From Rhodococcus aetherivorans (GTDB taxonomy: Bacteria; Actinomycetota; Actinomycetes; Mycobacteriales; Mycobacteriaceae), in contig NZ_JAALEG010000066.1 in assembly GCF_011058165.1 (NCBI RefSeq), positions 1 through 36,190 of the forward strand: DNA of 36,190 nt. The letters are read 5' to 3'. The stretch's first letter is position 1; every line of letters starts with the position of its first letter. Both the position numbers and the translations under genes were made by a program. The notes beneath the pieces are model-generated. The model did not search any database and was not told the DNA's origin. It worked only from the letters and a program-made list of their open reading frames with translations. Below are positions 9,412-17,998 of the stretch, one piece after another.

Positions 9412-10058
9412 AGACCGGCACCCATCCCACCGCCGCCACCCACGCGCACCGCACGGTGCTGACGTCGGCGCCGCAGGACGCACCCGTCGACCGGGCCACC
9501 GCCGCCGCGCGGCGCGTGGTCGACGCCATGCTGCGCACCGACCGGGGCAACGCCAACCTCGACCGCGTCGCCGAGGAACTCGACAGCATCGCCGACCACC
9601 TCGAGGAGCACGCACCCGCCGTCGCCGAGCGGCTGATCGACATGTGGAACGGCGAGGGTGTCACCCGGCACGACCCGGTCACCGGCCCCGAAAACGCGAT
9701 CGCGCCGCCCCTGGTCCTCGAGGGCCTCGAGGACGGCTCGGTACAGGGCACCGTCACGCTCACGCTGCCGTACCAGGGCCCGCCCGGGTGCGTGCACGGC
9801 GGCGTGTCCGCGCTGATCCTCGACCACGTGCTCGGCGTCGCCAACGCCTGGGGCGGCAAGTCCGGCATGACGGCGAACCTCGTCACGAACTACCACCGGC
9901 CGACGCCGCTGTTCGAGCCGCTCGTCGTCACCGGCCGGCTCGTCTCCGTCGACGGCCGCAAGATCCGCACCGTCGGCAGCATCGCGACGGCCGACGGGCA
10001 GCTGTGTGTCTCGGTGGAGGGGCTGTTCGTCGACAGGACGGTGCCGCGGCCCCGCTAG
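9408..10058 (+). CDS. PaaI-type hotdog acyl-CoA thioesterase
   Basis: Product of 216 aa. The C-terminal 130 or so residues form a hotdog thioesterase domain with PPGCVHGGVSALILDHVLG, the helix and Gly-rich segment typical of PaaI/4HBT proteins. The N-terminal 80-90 residues form an uncharacterised, acidic, probably helical extension. The GTG start overlaps the hydratase stop by four bases, indicating translational coupling. A thioesterase inside a steroid beta-oxidation operon could recycle CoA from dead-end thioesters or release a steroid acid; the sequence does not show which. It is followed 13 bp later by an SDR gene with a strong AGGAGGAG ribosome site. Confidence 0.85.
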   Translation: MKTGTHPTAATHAHRTVLTSAPQDAPVDRATAAARRVVDAMLRTDRGNANLDRVAEELDSIADHLEEHAPAVAERLIDMWNGEGVTRHDPVTGPENAIAPPLVLEGLEDGSVQGTVTLTLPYQGPPGCVHGGVSALILDHVLGVANAWGGKSGMTANLVTNYHRPTPLFEPLVVTGRLVSVDGRKIRTVGSIATADGQLCVSVEGLFVDRTVPRPR

Positions 10059-10071
10059 GAGGAGAACACCG

Positions 10072-10860
10072 ATGGGAGCACTCGAAGGCCGGGTCGCGCT
10101 GGTCACCGGCGCCGGCATGGGCATCGGCCGGGGCATCGCCGCGGCGTTCGCGCGGGAGGGCGCGGACGTCGTCGTCGCCGAGATCGACGAGACGGCCGGC
10201 GCCGGCACGGCCCGGTGGCTGCGGGACGAGTGGGGCGTGCGCGCCCACTTCCAGCGCACCGACATCACCGACAAGGGCCAGGTCCACGCGATGGTCGACG
10301 CCGCGGTCGAGCGGTTCGGCCGCCTCGACATCCTCGTCAACAACGCGTGGCGCAGCTCCGGTTACGCCCGGTTCGAGAACATGACCGACGAGCAGCTGCG
10401 CGGCGGCTTCGACATGGCGGTGATGGCCGCGTTCTGGGCGATGCGGCGCGCCCTGCCCGAACTCGAGCGTCGCGGCACCGGCCGGGTGATCAACCTGTGC
10501 TCCCTCAACGGCGTCAACGCGCACATGTACTCCGTGCAGTACAACGCCGCCAAGGAGGCGCTGCGCACCCTCACCCGCACCGCCGCGCGGGAATGGGCGC
10601 CGAAGCAGATCTGCTGCAACGTGATCTGCCCGGGCGCGCAGAGCGAGGCGTTCCGGCGGGTGGCCGAGGCCAACCCGCAGATGGCGGCCGCGTCGGCGGC
10701 GGCCAACCCGATGGGCCGGATCGGCGATCCGGTCGAGGACATCGGGCCCGTCGCGGTGTTCCTCGCCGGCGACGCCTCCCGCTACGTGACGGGCAACACG
10801 CTGTTCGTCGACGGCGGCGCCCACATCAACGGTGTCCAGTGGGCGCCGCAGGTGGACTGA
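10072..10860 (+). CDS. Short-chain dehydrogenase, last gene of the thiolase operon
   Basis: Product of 262 aa. The SDR signatures are TGAGMGIGRG near residues 13-22, NNAWRSSG in place of the usual NNAG, a Ser in NLCSLNG, and catalytic YNAAK. The ATG has AGGAGGAG seven to eight bases upstream, a very strong site. As last gene after thiolase, dehydrogenase, hydratase and thioesterase, it may be the 3-hydroxyacyl-CoA dehydrogenase that completes the cycle, which the operon otherwise lacks, or a hydroxysteroid dehydrogenase. The NNAW variant near the active site also occurs as NNAND in the SDR at 25672, so the two may be related. A stem-loop follows at 10881-10920. Confidence 0.86.
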   Translation: MGALEGRVALVTGAGMGIGRGIAAAFAREGADVVVAEIDETAGAGTARWLRDEWGVRAHFQRTDITDKGQVHAMVDAAVERFGRLDILVNNAWRSSGYARFENMTDEQLRGGFDMAVMAAFWAMRRALPELERRGTGRVINLCSLNGVNAHMYSVQYNAAKEALRTLTRTAAREWAPKQICCNVICPGAQSEAFRRVAEANPQMAAASAAANPMGRIGDPVEDIGPVAVFLAGDASRYVTGNTLFVDGGAHINGVQWAPQVD

Positions 10861-10880
10861 GCCCCTCGCCGACAACGGTC

Positions 10881-10920
10881 CCGGACATCGACAACTGTCG
10901 CGACGTGTGTCGGTGTCCGG
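10881..10920 (+). terminator. Stem-loop after the thiolase operon
   Basis: The 13-bp arms CCGGACATCGACA (10881-10893) and TGTCGGTGTCCGG (10908-10920) pair with one G-U wobble around a 14-base loop, 20 bp after the SDR stop. The loop itself contains the palindrome GTCGCGAC. It is a likely terminator separating the beta-oxidation operon from the glycosyltransferase gene. Confidence 0.6.
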
Positions 10921-11068
10921 TTCCGTCCACCGCACCTGTTCGACGGGACGCGGGCCTCGAATCCGGGCGCGACCACAGCGTCGACCTCCCCCCGCGACCG
11001 AACCGTGACCGACGCCGACGAGGATGGAGCGGACACGAGTCGGTGAGTGGCGGGAGGCGTGGGCGGCG

Positions 11069-12226
11069 ATGAGGCCGAGCAGGTGCGTGCGGTGCGGCCG
11101 GGTAATGGGCCCGTTCGAGGAGCGGATCCACGATCGGTGCGCGCGGTGCGCGGGCCCGGCACCGCGCTCGTCGGCACCGCGCTGGGCGGCACCGCGCTCG
11201 TCGGCACCGCGCTGGGCGGCACCGCAGCGCGACGCCGGACCCACGCCCTGGCCGCCGTCCGGTGAGCCGCCGCGCCCCGAGCCCGGCCCCGGGTCCCTGC
11301 TGCAGAGGCTTCGGCGCTCCCGACTGCACTGGCGTCGTCCCGCCCCCGCACCGCCGCCGCGCGTCCCGGTCCCGCCGCCGAATCCCTGGCTGCGCCGGGC
11401 GAAACGCGCGGCCGCGGCGCTCACGGTGGTCGCGTTCGTCACCGTCGTCGCGGCCTCGTCGCTGCGCGTGTGGACGCCGTCGTCGTCGCGGTTCATGCGG
11501 ATCGACGACGGTCCGATCGCCTACCAGTACGTCTCGCTCGACCATGTCAGCCGGTACGTCGTCGCGTCGGTGATCGCGCACGAGGACGACCAGATGGGCC
11601 TGCGGGCACAGGCGTTCCACTGGGGTGACTTCGCCGACCGCGCCCGTGCCCATCTGACGGGCGAGGAACAACAGACGTATTCGACGATCCCGCAGCAGCT
11701 GGCAAAGAACATGTTCTTCACCCCCGACCAGAGCGCGGTCCGCAAGGCCGTCGAGACGGTGCCCTCGGTGCTGCTGAGTGCGACCCTGCCGGACGCCCGC
11801 ATGATGGAGCTGTACCTGAACTACGCGCAGTTCGGCCCGGACCTGTACGGGGTGTGCGCGGCCAGCTGGTACTACTTCGACACCCCGCCGTGGGAGATGT
11901 ACCAGTACCACGCGATGCAGCTGGCCGGCATGCTGCCCAACCCGGAGGACGTGGTGCGCCTGCCCGGGGGCGGTGTCGCGACTCCCGCCGACGCGCAGTA
12001 CCCGAGCGCGGCGTTCCACATCAACGGCGCCGCGAACGTCGACCTGTCCGCCCGGTTCGCCGGCTGGGGCGGCTGGGAGAACCTCGTCGCGTCGGTCGGG
12101 ATCGACGACTCGGCCGCCGACCACGCCGACGACCGTCCGAGCGACGACTCGTGCTCGACGATGCCCGAGCCGGTGCGGCAGCGCCTGGCCGTGGAGGATC
12201 CGGGGTTCGTGTCCCGGTCGCAGTAG
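11069..12226 (+). CDS. Monofunctional peptidoglycan glycosyltransferase (GT51) with N-terminal Cys motif
   Basis: Product of 385 aa. Residues about 113-135 form one membrane helix, and residues 160-370 a GT51 domain with a catalytic-Glu region (VIAHEDDQ, E172), STIPQQLAKNMFF (206-218) and MMELYLNYAQFG. It would polymerise lipid II into glycan strands outside the membrane. The first GT51 motif is unusual: about five extra residues separate the ED pair from FHWGDF. The cytoplasmic N-terminus has C6-x2-C9 and C24-x2-C27, a zinc-ribbon pattern not normal in MtgA proteins, followed by a Pro/Ala/Arg-rich linker with a duplicated ten-residue block. The ATG is chosen for GGGAGG 11 bases upstream; an in-frame ATG at 11024 would add 15 residues. 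There is no transpeptidase domain. The gene looks out of place among steroid genes. Confidence 0.83.
   Translation: MRPSRCVRCGRVMGPFEERIHDRCARCAGPAPRSSAPRWAAPRSSAPRWAAPQRDAGPTPWPPSGEPPRPEPGPGSLLQRLRRSRLHWRRPAPAPPPRVPVPPPNPWLRRAKRAAAALTVVAFVTVVAASSLRVWTPSSSRFMRIDDGPIAYQYVSLDHVSRYVVASVIAHEDDQMGLRAQAFHWGDFADRARAHLTGEEQQTYSTIPQQLAKNMFFTPDQSAVRKAVETVPSVLLSATLPDARMMELYLNYAQFGPDLYGVCAASWYYFDTPPWEMYQYHAMQLAGMLPNPEDVVRLPGGGVATPADAQYPSAAFHINGAANVDLSARFAGWGGWENLVASVGIDDSAADHADDRPSDDSCSTMPEPVRQRLAVEDPGFVSRSQ
11161..11225 (+). repeat. Two tandem 30-bp repeats inside the glycosyltransferase gene
   Basis: Positions 11161-11190 and 11191-11220 are identical 30-mers, followed by the first five bases of a third copy. 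In frame they duplicate a ten-residue Pro/Arg/Ser block in the cytoplasmic linker. Each unit also contains two copies of GGCACCGCGCT. Such repeats can vary in number by slippage. Confidence 0.9.
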
Positions 12227-12264
12227 CCGGACGCGCCGCGACGGACCTGGCGGTTGCGGGCAGC

Positions 12265-12304
12265 GGTGTTTCTTGCGCGCGAACGGACGCGCGCAAGAAA
12301 CACC
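12265..12304. terminator. Perfect bidirectional hairpin between convergent genes
   Basis: Perfect 16-bp inverted repeat, GGTGTTTCTTGCGCGC at 12265-12280 and its complement at 12289-12304, with an eight-base loop. It lies between the plus-strand glycosyltransferase (stop at 12226) and the minus-strand acyl-CoA ligase (stop at 12335). The arms carry A-rich and T-rich tracts usable in both directions. Confidence 0.8.
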
Positions 12305-12334
12305 TTTCCGAGCAGGAACATTCGACGACGGCCG

Positions 12335-13999
12335 CTAGATGCCGACCTCGCGGCGCAGCGTCTTACCCGTCGCGTTGCGGGGCAGCAGGTCGGAGGTGAT
12401 CCGCCAGCGCGTGGGCACCTTGAAGTACGACAGCCGCTCGGCCGCGAACTCGCGCAGTTCCTCCTCGGTGACGTGAGCCCCCTCGGCGACGACCACCACC
12501 GCCGCGACTTCCTGGCCGAGGTCGGGGTGCGGAACGCCGATCACGGCGCACTCGCGCACGGCCGGGTGCTCGTCGAGGGTCTGCTCGATCTCGGTGGGAT
12601 AGACGTTCTCGCCGCCGCGCAGGATCAGGTCGGAGCGACGGCCCGTCAGTCGCAGCCGGCCGTTCTCGATGACGCCGTAGTCGCCGGTGCGCAGCCACCG
12701 GTCCGGGGTGATGGCCGCGGCCGTGGCCTCCTCGTCCTCCCAGTAGCCGAGCATGACGAACGGGCTGCGCACGCACACCTCGCCCTCCACGCCGTCCGGC
12801 AGCCATTCGCCGAACGGGTCGCGGATCTCGAGGCTCACGGTGATGATCGGCCGGCCCAGGGTGCCGGGGAACGCCTCGAGGTCCTGGGAGTTGGCCACCG
12901 CGATGGCGGTGCTGCACTCGGTGAGGCCGTAGCTGTCGACGAGGGCGTTGCGGGCGAACGGCACCTTCTCGCGCAGCCGGTCCTTGAACGCGATCGACGA
13001 CGGCGCCGACGCGAGCGCGAACGCCGTCAGCGACGACAGGTCGTACTTGCCGAGGTCGTCGTGCTCGAGCAGCCGCGACGCCATGGTGGGGACCGCACCC
13101 CAGTTGGTGACGCGTTCGCGCTCGATGAGGCCGAGCACCTTGTCGACGTCGAACGAGCCCTGGTGCATGATCACGGCGCTGCCCGTCGCCAGGCGCGGGA
13201 CGACCAGGTTGTGCAGGCTCGCGATGTGGAACAGCGGCGAGGTGAGCAGGTAGCGCAGGTCGCTGGGGACGTCGTCGCCGGCGGTCCGCCCGGTGAACGC
13301 GGCGAGCAGGGCGTCGCTGAACCGGTGGTAGTCCACGACGGCGAGCAGGTTGCGGTGCGAGTGCAGCGCGCCTTTGGGCCGGCCGCTGGTGCCGCTGGTG
13401 TACAGGATGACGGACGGGTCGTCCTCGTCGATGTCGACGCGCGGCGGCACGGCGTCGGGGAACTGCGCGATCAGCCGGGGCAGGTCCTCCTCCATCGTCA
13501 GGACCGTGATCCCACCGGTGTCGACGTCGGCCAGGGCCGCGGCGCGCTTGGCGTCGACGACGAGGATCTTCGGCCGGCTGTGCTTCAGGCCGTACTCGAT
13601 CTCCCGCGGCACCCACCATCCGTTGAGGCCGACGGTGATGGCGCCGAGCACCTGGCTCGCCCAGAACGCGATCACCCATTCGGGGGTGTTCGCTCCCAGT
13701 ATCGCGACCCGGTCACCCTTCTCCACGCCGTACCGCTCGCGCAACGCGTGGGCGAGGGAGTACGCCGCGGCGGCGTGCTCGGTGAACGACAGCCGGCGGT
13801 CGGCGGTGACGAGGTAGTCCCGGTCGCCCCAGCGCAGGGAGTCGGCGAGCAGGTCGCCCACGGCCTTGCCGCGGTTCTTCATCACCGGCATCGAGGCGCC
13901 GAGCACCTCTTCCTCGACGATCTCGAACCGGCCACCCGGGCCGGTGAGGCGGGAGACGACCTCGTCGAGGTACAGCCGGGGATCTGCGGACGCAGTCAT
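12335..13999 (-). CDS. Acyl-CoA synthetase (FadD-type, AMP-forming)
   Basis: Product of 554 aa of the ANL superfamily. It has the P-loop [12 protein letters not shown] near residue 200, [14 protein letters not shown] with [16 protein letters not shown], and a C-terminal [10 protein letters not shown] supplying the catalytic Lys. It activates a carboxylic acid with ATP and CoA. A steroid acid or ring-derived acid (as with FadD3 or FadD19) fits the context, but so would an aromatic or fatty acid. The ATG at 13999 is preferred because GGAAAGG lies seven bases upstream; an in-frame GTG at 14023 lacks such a site. It is a lone minus-strand gene, divergent from the OYE-type operon and closed by the hairpin at 12265-12304. 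It differs from the ligase at 15425, so the island has two activating enzymes. Confidence 0.9.
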   Translation of the reverse strand: MTASADPRLYLDEVVSRLTGPGGRFEIVEEEVLGASMPVMKNRGKAVGDLLADSLRWGDRDYLVTADRRLSFTEHAAAAYSLAHALRERYGVEKGDRVAILGANTPEWVIAFWASQVLGAITVGLNGWWVPREIEYGLKHSRPKILVVDAKRAAALADVDTGGITVLTMEEDLPRLIAQFPDAVPPRVDIDEDDPSVILYTSGTSGRPKGALHSHRNLLAVVDYHRFSDALLAAFTGRTAGDDVPSDLRYLLTSPLFHIASLHNLVVPRLATGSAVIMHQGSFDVDKVLGLIERERVTNWGAVPTMASRLLEHDDLGKYDLSSLTAFALASAPSSIAFKDRLREKVPFARNALVDSYGLTECSTAIAVANSQDLEAFPGTLGRPIITVSLEIRDPFGEWLPDGVEGEVCVRSPFVMLGYWEDEEATAAAITPDRWLRTGDYGVIENGRLRLTGRRSDLILRGGENVYPTEIEQTLDEHPAVRECAVIGVPHPDLGQEVAAVVVVAEGAHVTEEELREFAAERLSYFKVPTRWRITSDLLPRNATGKTLRREVGI

Positions 14000-14216
14000 G
14001 CGGGGACCTTTCCTTCGTGTCACGTGAATACCGTGTCACCTGCTGCGATGGACCTGGAACCCCACCCCGGCCGCGGCCGCGTGTGAGGCGTGCCACTGCA
14101 ATTTCTCATGCCGGATCGCGGCCGCGGAAGTGGTTACCACTGAGCGGGACTTCCCGTGATCCACCCGACAGCCGGGGCTACGTTCGGCGCAGAATCGCTG
14201 CCGGAGGAGCAACCGC
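14000..14216. promoter_or_regulatory. Divergent promoter region between ligase and OYE-type operon
   Basis: This 217-bp gap contains AGTGGTTACCACT (14129-14141), a palindrome with perfect six-base arms and one central base, the best operator candidate. CGTGTCAC occurs twice, at 14016-14023 and 14032-14039, 16 bp apart, close to the ligase start. TCACGTGA (14020-14027) is a perfect palindrome overlapping the first copy. A -10-like TACGTT at 14179-14184 could serve the plus-strand operon. The OYE gene has GGAGGAG seven bases before its ATG. Confidence 0.45.
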
Positions 14217-15410
14217 ATGTCCACATTTCTCGACAACCCGACGACGAGGATCGATCCCTTCGCCCCCGCGAAGCTCGGTCCGCTGACCCTGCGCAACCGG
14301 GTCATCAAGGCGGCCACGTTCGAGGGGCTCACCCCGAAGGGGCTCGTCACCGACGAGCTCATCGAGTTCCACCGCCGGCCCGCCGCCGGCGGCGTCGGCA
14401 TGACGACGGTCGCGTACTGCGCCGTCGCGCCGGACGGCCGCACCGCGCCCGGCCAGCTGCAGTGGACCGACGAGACCCGGCCCGGCATGCGCAGGCTCAC
14501 CGACGCGATCCACGCCGAGGGCGCCGCGGTGTCGGCGCAGATCGGGCACGCCGGACCGGTCGCCGCCGCCAAGTACCTGGGCACCCCCGCGCTCGGTCCG
14601 AGCCGCGCCTTCCGCATGACGACCCAGAACTTCAGCAAGCCCGCGACCAAGGCGGACATCGCCCGCATCACCGAGGGCCACGCCGAGGCCGCGCGCCGCG
14701 CCGTCGAGGCCGGGTTCGACGCGGTCGAGATCCATTTCGGGCACAACTACCTGATCAGCTCGTTCCTGAGCCCGAAGATCAACAAGCGCAAGGACGAGTA
14801 CGGCGGCTCGCTCGAGAACCGCGCGCGCTTCGCGCGGGAAGCCGCCCGCGCCGTCCGCGACGCCGTGGGAGACAGGATCGCGATCCTCGCCAAGCTCAAC
14901 ATGGACGACGGTGTGCCCGGCGGCTTCTGGCTCGACGAGTCGATCCAGGTGGCCAAGTGGCTCGAGGCCGACGGCTCGCTCGACGCCCTCGAGCTCACCG
15001 CCGGCAGCTCCCTGCTCAACCCGATGTACCTGTTCAAGGGCGACGCGCCGCTGCGCGACTTCGCCGCCGTGATGCCGCAGCCCACGAAGCTCGGGATCCA
15101 GCTGGTGGGCAAGCACTTCCTGCGCGAGTACCCCTACCGCGACGGCTACCTGCTCGAGGACGCCAAGCAGTTCCGGTCGCAGCTGAAGATGCCGCTGGTG
15201 CTGCTCGGCGGCATCACCAACCGGGCGATCATCGACGAGGCGATGGCCGAGGGCTTCCAGTTCGTCGCCGCCGCGCGGGCACTGCTGCGCGAGCCGGATC
15301 TCGTCAACCGCATGCAGGAGGACGCGGCCGCCGCGTCGCTGTGCAACCACTGCAACAAGTGCATGACCGCCATCTACGGGGGCACCCACTGCGTGCTCCG
15401 GACGGCGTGA
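14217..15410 (+). CDS. NADH:flavin oxidoreductase, Old Yellow Enzyme type, with C-terminal Cys cluster
   Basis: Product of 397 aa: an FMN-binding TIM barrel followed by four clustered cysteines, C376, C379, C382 and C392 (CNHCNKCMTAIYGGTHC). It shows SAQIGHAGP, EIHFGHNYLISSFLSP and the YGGSLENRARF signature. Larger relatives such as 2,4-dienoyl-CoA reductase and bile-acid BaiCD/BaiH carry a 4Fe-4S cluster at this position and then an FAD/NAD(P)H domain. This protein stops after the Cys cluster, so electrons must come directly from NAD(P)H or from another protein. Family members reduce activated C=C bonds, and a steroid enone or dienone is a natural guess here. It is first in an operon with a FadD17-like ligase, an SDR and a luciferase-like oxidoreductase. 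The Cys spacing differs slightly from what I recall of the classical motif. Confidence 0.87.
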   Translation: MSTFLDNPTTRIDPFAPAKLGPLTLRNRVIKAATFEGLTPKGLVTDELIEFHRRPAAGGVGMTTVAYCAVAPDGRTAPGQLQWTDETRPGMRRLTDAIHAEGAAVSAQIGHAGPVAAAKYLGTPALGPSRAFRMTTQNFSKPATKADIARITEGHAEAARRAVEAGFDAVEIHFGHNYLISSFLSPKINKRKDEYGGSLENRARFAREAARAVRDAVGDRIAILAKLNMDDGVPGGFWLDESIQVAKWLEADGSLDALELTAGSSLLNPMYLFKGDAPLRDFAAVMPQPTKLGIQLVGKHFLREYPYRDGYLLEDAKQFRSQLKMPLVLLGGITNRAIIDEAMAEGFQFVAAARALLREPDLVNRMQEDAAAASLCNHCNKCMTAIYGGTHCVLRTA

Positions 15411-15424
15411 AGGGAGCCGCGACG

Positions 15425-17122
15425 ATGACGAGCACCGTGAACCCCCGCGCCGCCGCAACGGAGACGGGGGTGCAGCGCGCCACCATCGCCGAGATGCTGC
15501 TCGACCGCGTCGGCGACGACCGGCTCGGCCTGCGGACCCGGGAGCGGGACTGGACCTGGGACGCCGTGGTGCGCGAGAGCGCGGCCCGCGGCGAGCTGGC
15601 CCGCGCGCTGCGCGTCGACGGCCCGTTCCACATCGGCATTCTTCTCGACAACGTCCCGGACTTCCTGTTCTGGCTCGGCGGGGCGGCCCTGGCGGGCGCG
15701 ACGGTCGTCGGCATCAATCCCACGCGCGGCGCGGCGGAGCTCGAGGCCGAGATCCGGTACGTGGACTGCCAGCTCATCGTCACCGACACCGCCGGGATGG
15801 CGAAGCTGCGCGGCCTCGACCTGGGCCTCGACGAGGACCGCTTCCTGCTGATCGACGATCCCGACTACGCGGCGCGGCTCGAGCGGGTGGAACCGGCGAT
15901 CGCCGACGGCGTCGGCGAGGACAGCCTGTTCCTGCTGCTGTTCACCTCCGGCACCACCGGCCGTTCGAAGGCCGTCAAGTGCTCCCAGGGCCGGTTGTCG
16001 CGGCTCGCGTACGCCAACACCGCCAAGTACGGGCACCACCGCGACGACGTCGACTACTGCTGCATGCCGCTGTTCCACGGCAACGCGCTGATGGCGCTGT
16101 GGGCGCCGGCGCTGGCCAACGGCGCGACGGTGTGCCTGACCCGCAAGTTCTCCGCGTCCGGCTTCCTGCCCGACGTGAAGTTCTTCGGCGCGACGTTCTT
16201 CACCTACGTCGGCAAGGCCCTGGCGTACCTGATGGCCACGCCGGAGCAGCCCGACGACGCCGACAACCGGCTCGAACGGGGTTTCGGCACCGAGGCCTCG
16301 CCCGAGGACAAGGCCGAGTTCGTGCGCCGGTTCGGTGCGGTGCTGTACGAGGGGTACGGCTCGAGCGAGGGCGCCGGTTCGGTCCGGCTCGATCCGCAGG
16401 CCCCGGAGGGCGCCCTCGGCCGGCCCGCCCACGCGGGTATCGCGGTGGTGAACCCCGACACCCTCGAGGAGTGCGCCCGCGCGGTGCTCGACGAGCACGG
16501 CCGCGTCCTCAACCCGGACGAGGCGATCGGGGAGATGATCAACAAGGAGGGCGCCCGCGCCTTCGAGGGCTACTACAAGAACGACGTCGCCGACGCGGAG
16601 CGGATCCGCAACGGCTGGTACTGGACCGGCGATCTCGGCTACGTCGACGAGGCCGGCTTCATCTACTTCGCCGGCCGCAAGGGCGACTGGATCCGGGTCG
16701 ACGGCGAGAACACCTCGGCCCTGATGATCGAGCGGGTCCTGCGCCGGCATCCGAAGGTCGTGAGCACCGGCGTCTACGCGGTGCCGGATCCCCGGTCGGG
16801 CGATCAGGTGATGGCGGCGATCGAGGTCGAGTCCCTCGCCGGCTTCGATCCGGTCGAGTTCGCCGAATTCCTCACCGGGCAGGCCGATCTCGGTTCGAAG
16901 GCCGCGCCGCGGTTCGTGCGCGTGTCGACGAACCTGCCGGTGACGGGCTCGAACAAGGTCCTCAAGCGCGAGCTGCAGGCGCAGCGCTGGCACACCACCG
17001 AGCCCGTGTACCGGTGGGTGGGACGCGGCGCGCCGGAGTACACCGCGATGAGCGCGGACGACAAGGCCGCGCTCGACCGGGAGTTCGCCGCGCACGGCCG
17101 GCAACGGCTGCTGAGCGTGTAG
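15425..17122 (+). CDS. FadD17-like steroid/acyl-CoA synthetase
   Basis: Product of 565 aa, an AMP-forming ligase. It has FTSGTTGRSKAVKCS near residue 174, MPLFHGNALMALW, YGSSEGAG, YWTGDLGYVDEAGFIYFAGR and a terminal NKVLKREL carrying the catalytic Lys. The sequence runs parallel to FadD17 through the central region, including the RKFSAS and YVGK stretches, and is longer by about 60 residues. FadD17-group enzymes attach CoA to steroid side-chain acids. The ATG lies 14 bp after the OYE stop, with a weak ribosome site (AAGGGAG) about 11 bases upstream. It is followed three bases later by an SDR start. Together with the FadE34-like enzyme it would start side-chain degradation of a C24-type acid. 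Confidence 0.88.
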   Translation: MTSTVNPRAAATETGVQRATIAEMLLDRVGDDRLGLRTRERDWTWDAVVRESAARGELARALRVDGPFHIGILLDNVPDFLFWLGGAALAGATVVGINPTRGAAELEAEIRYVDCQLIVTDTAGMAKLRGLDLGLDEDRFLLIDDPDYAARLERVEPAIADGVGEDSLFLLLFTSGTTGRSKAVKCSQGRLSRLAYANTAKYGHHRDDVDYCCMPLFHGNALMALWAPALANGATVCLTRKFSASGFLPDVKFFGATFFTYVGKALAYLMATPEQPDDADNRLERGFGTEASPEDKAEFVRRFGAVLYEGYGSSEGAGSVRLDPQAPEGALGRPAHAGIAVVNPDTLEECARAVLDEHGRVLNPDEAIGEMINKEGARAFEGYYKNDVADAERIRNGWYWTGDLGYVDEAGFIYFAGRKGDWIRVDGENTSALMIERVLRRHPKVVSTGVYAVPDPRSGDQVMAAIEVESLAGFDPVEFAEFLTGQADLGSKAAPRFVRVSTNLPVTGSNKVLKRELQAQRWHTTEPVYRWVGRGAPEYTAMSADDKAALDREFAAHGRQRLLSV

Positions 17123-17125
17123 GCG

Positions 17126-17998
17126 ATGCCGGACACCCGCGTCGCCCTCGTCACCGGTGCCAGCCGCGGCATCGGGCGCGAGACCGCCCTCGCGTTCGCC
17201 CGGGCCGGCTTCGACGTCGCGGTCACCGCCCGCACGGTCCGCGAGGGCCGGGGCACGGTGCCTCCGCGCACCCGCCGCGACGGCGACGAGCCGATCGCCG
17301 TCCCCGGCAGTCTCGAGACCACCGCGGCGGCGATCGAATCGCTCGGGGTGCGGGCACTGCCCGTCCCGATGGACCTGCTCGACGTCGACTCCGTGCGGGC
17401 CGCGGGCCGCCGTGTGCTGGACGTGTGGGGCCGGATCGACGTGCTCGTCAACAACGCCTACGCACAGACGAGCGGCAACATGGACCGGCTCCTCGACATC
17501 GATCTCGCCGACGCCGCCGCCATGGTGGAGGGCAACTACCTGCACCAGCTGGCGCTGATCCAGACGGTGCTGCCGGCCATGCTCGCCCGCGGCGGCGGCG
17601 TCGTGATCGACCTCGTGTCCGGGTCGGCCGCGATCGATCCGCCCGCGCCGCCGGGGGAGGGCGGCTGGGGTCTGTCGTACGCGGCGTCGAAGGCCGCGTT
17701 CGCGCGGGTCGCCGGGATGATCAACGCCGAGTACCGCGCCCGCGGTGTCCGGGCGTTCAACCTCAGTCCGGGTTTCGTCGTCACCGAGTCGGGGCGGGCC
17801 CGGGGCGGCACCCGCGCGGTGGAGGACGCCGGGTTCGACGCGGTGCCGGCGACGGTGCCCGCCGACGCCGCGGTGTGGCTGGCGACGGTGCCCGACGCGG
17901 ACCGGTTGCTGGGCAAGGTCGTATGGGCGCCGACGCTGATCGAGAGGATGTCCGCTTCCGCGGTGGAGCGGCGGAACGAGAGGACGGACGTCACGTGA
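17126..17998 (+). CDS. Short-chain dehydrogenase in the ligase operon
   Basis: Product of 290 aa, slightly long for an SDR because of a basic/acidic insert of about 25 residues after the second strand (TARTVREG onward). The nucleotide site is TGASRGIGRE, followed by NNAYAQ and catalytic YAASK. The ATG is three bases after the ligase stop, and its own stop overlaps the next start (GTGA, 17995-17998), so translation is coupled on both sides. The insert containing PGSLETTAAAIE is common in a subgroup of lipid-pathway SDRs. It is probably a 3-hydroxyacyl-CoA or hydroxysteroid dehydrogenase; the sequence does not decide. Confidence 0.86.
   Translation: MPDTRVALVTGASRGIGRETALAFARAGFDVAVTARTVREGRGTVPPRTRRDGDEPIAVPGSLETTAAAIESLGVRALPVPMDLLDVDSVRAAGRRVLDVWGRIDVLVNNAYAQTSGNMDRLLDIDLADAAAMVEGNYLHQLALIQTVLPAMLARGGGVVIDLVSGSAAIDPPAPPGEGGWGLSYAASKAAFARVAGMINAEYRARGVRAFNLSPGFVVTESGRARGGTRAVEDAGFDAVPATVPADAAVWLATVPDADRLLGKVVWAPTLIERMSASAVERRNERTDVT

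Noticed and set aside
11161-11225. Tandem repeat considered as a CRISPR-like array
   Set aside because: The two copies are directly adjacent with no spacers, and they lie in frame within a gene.
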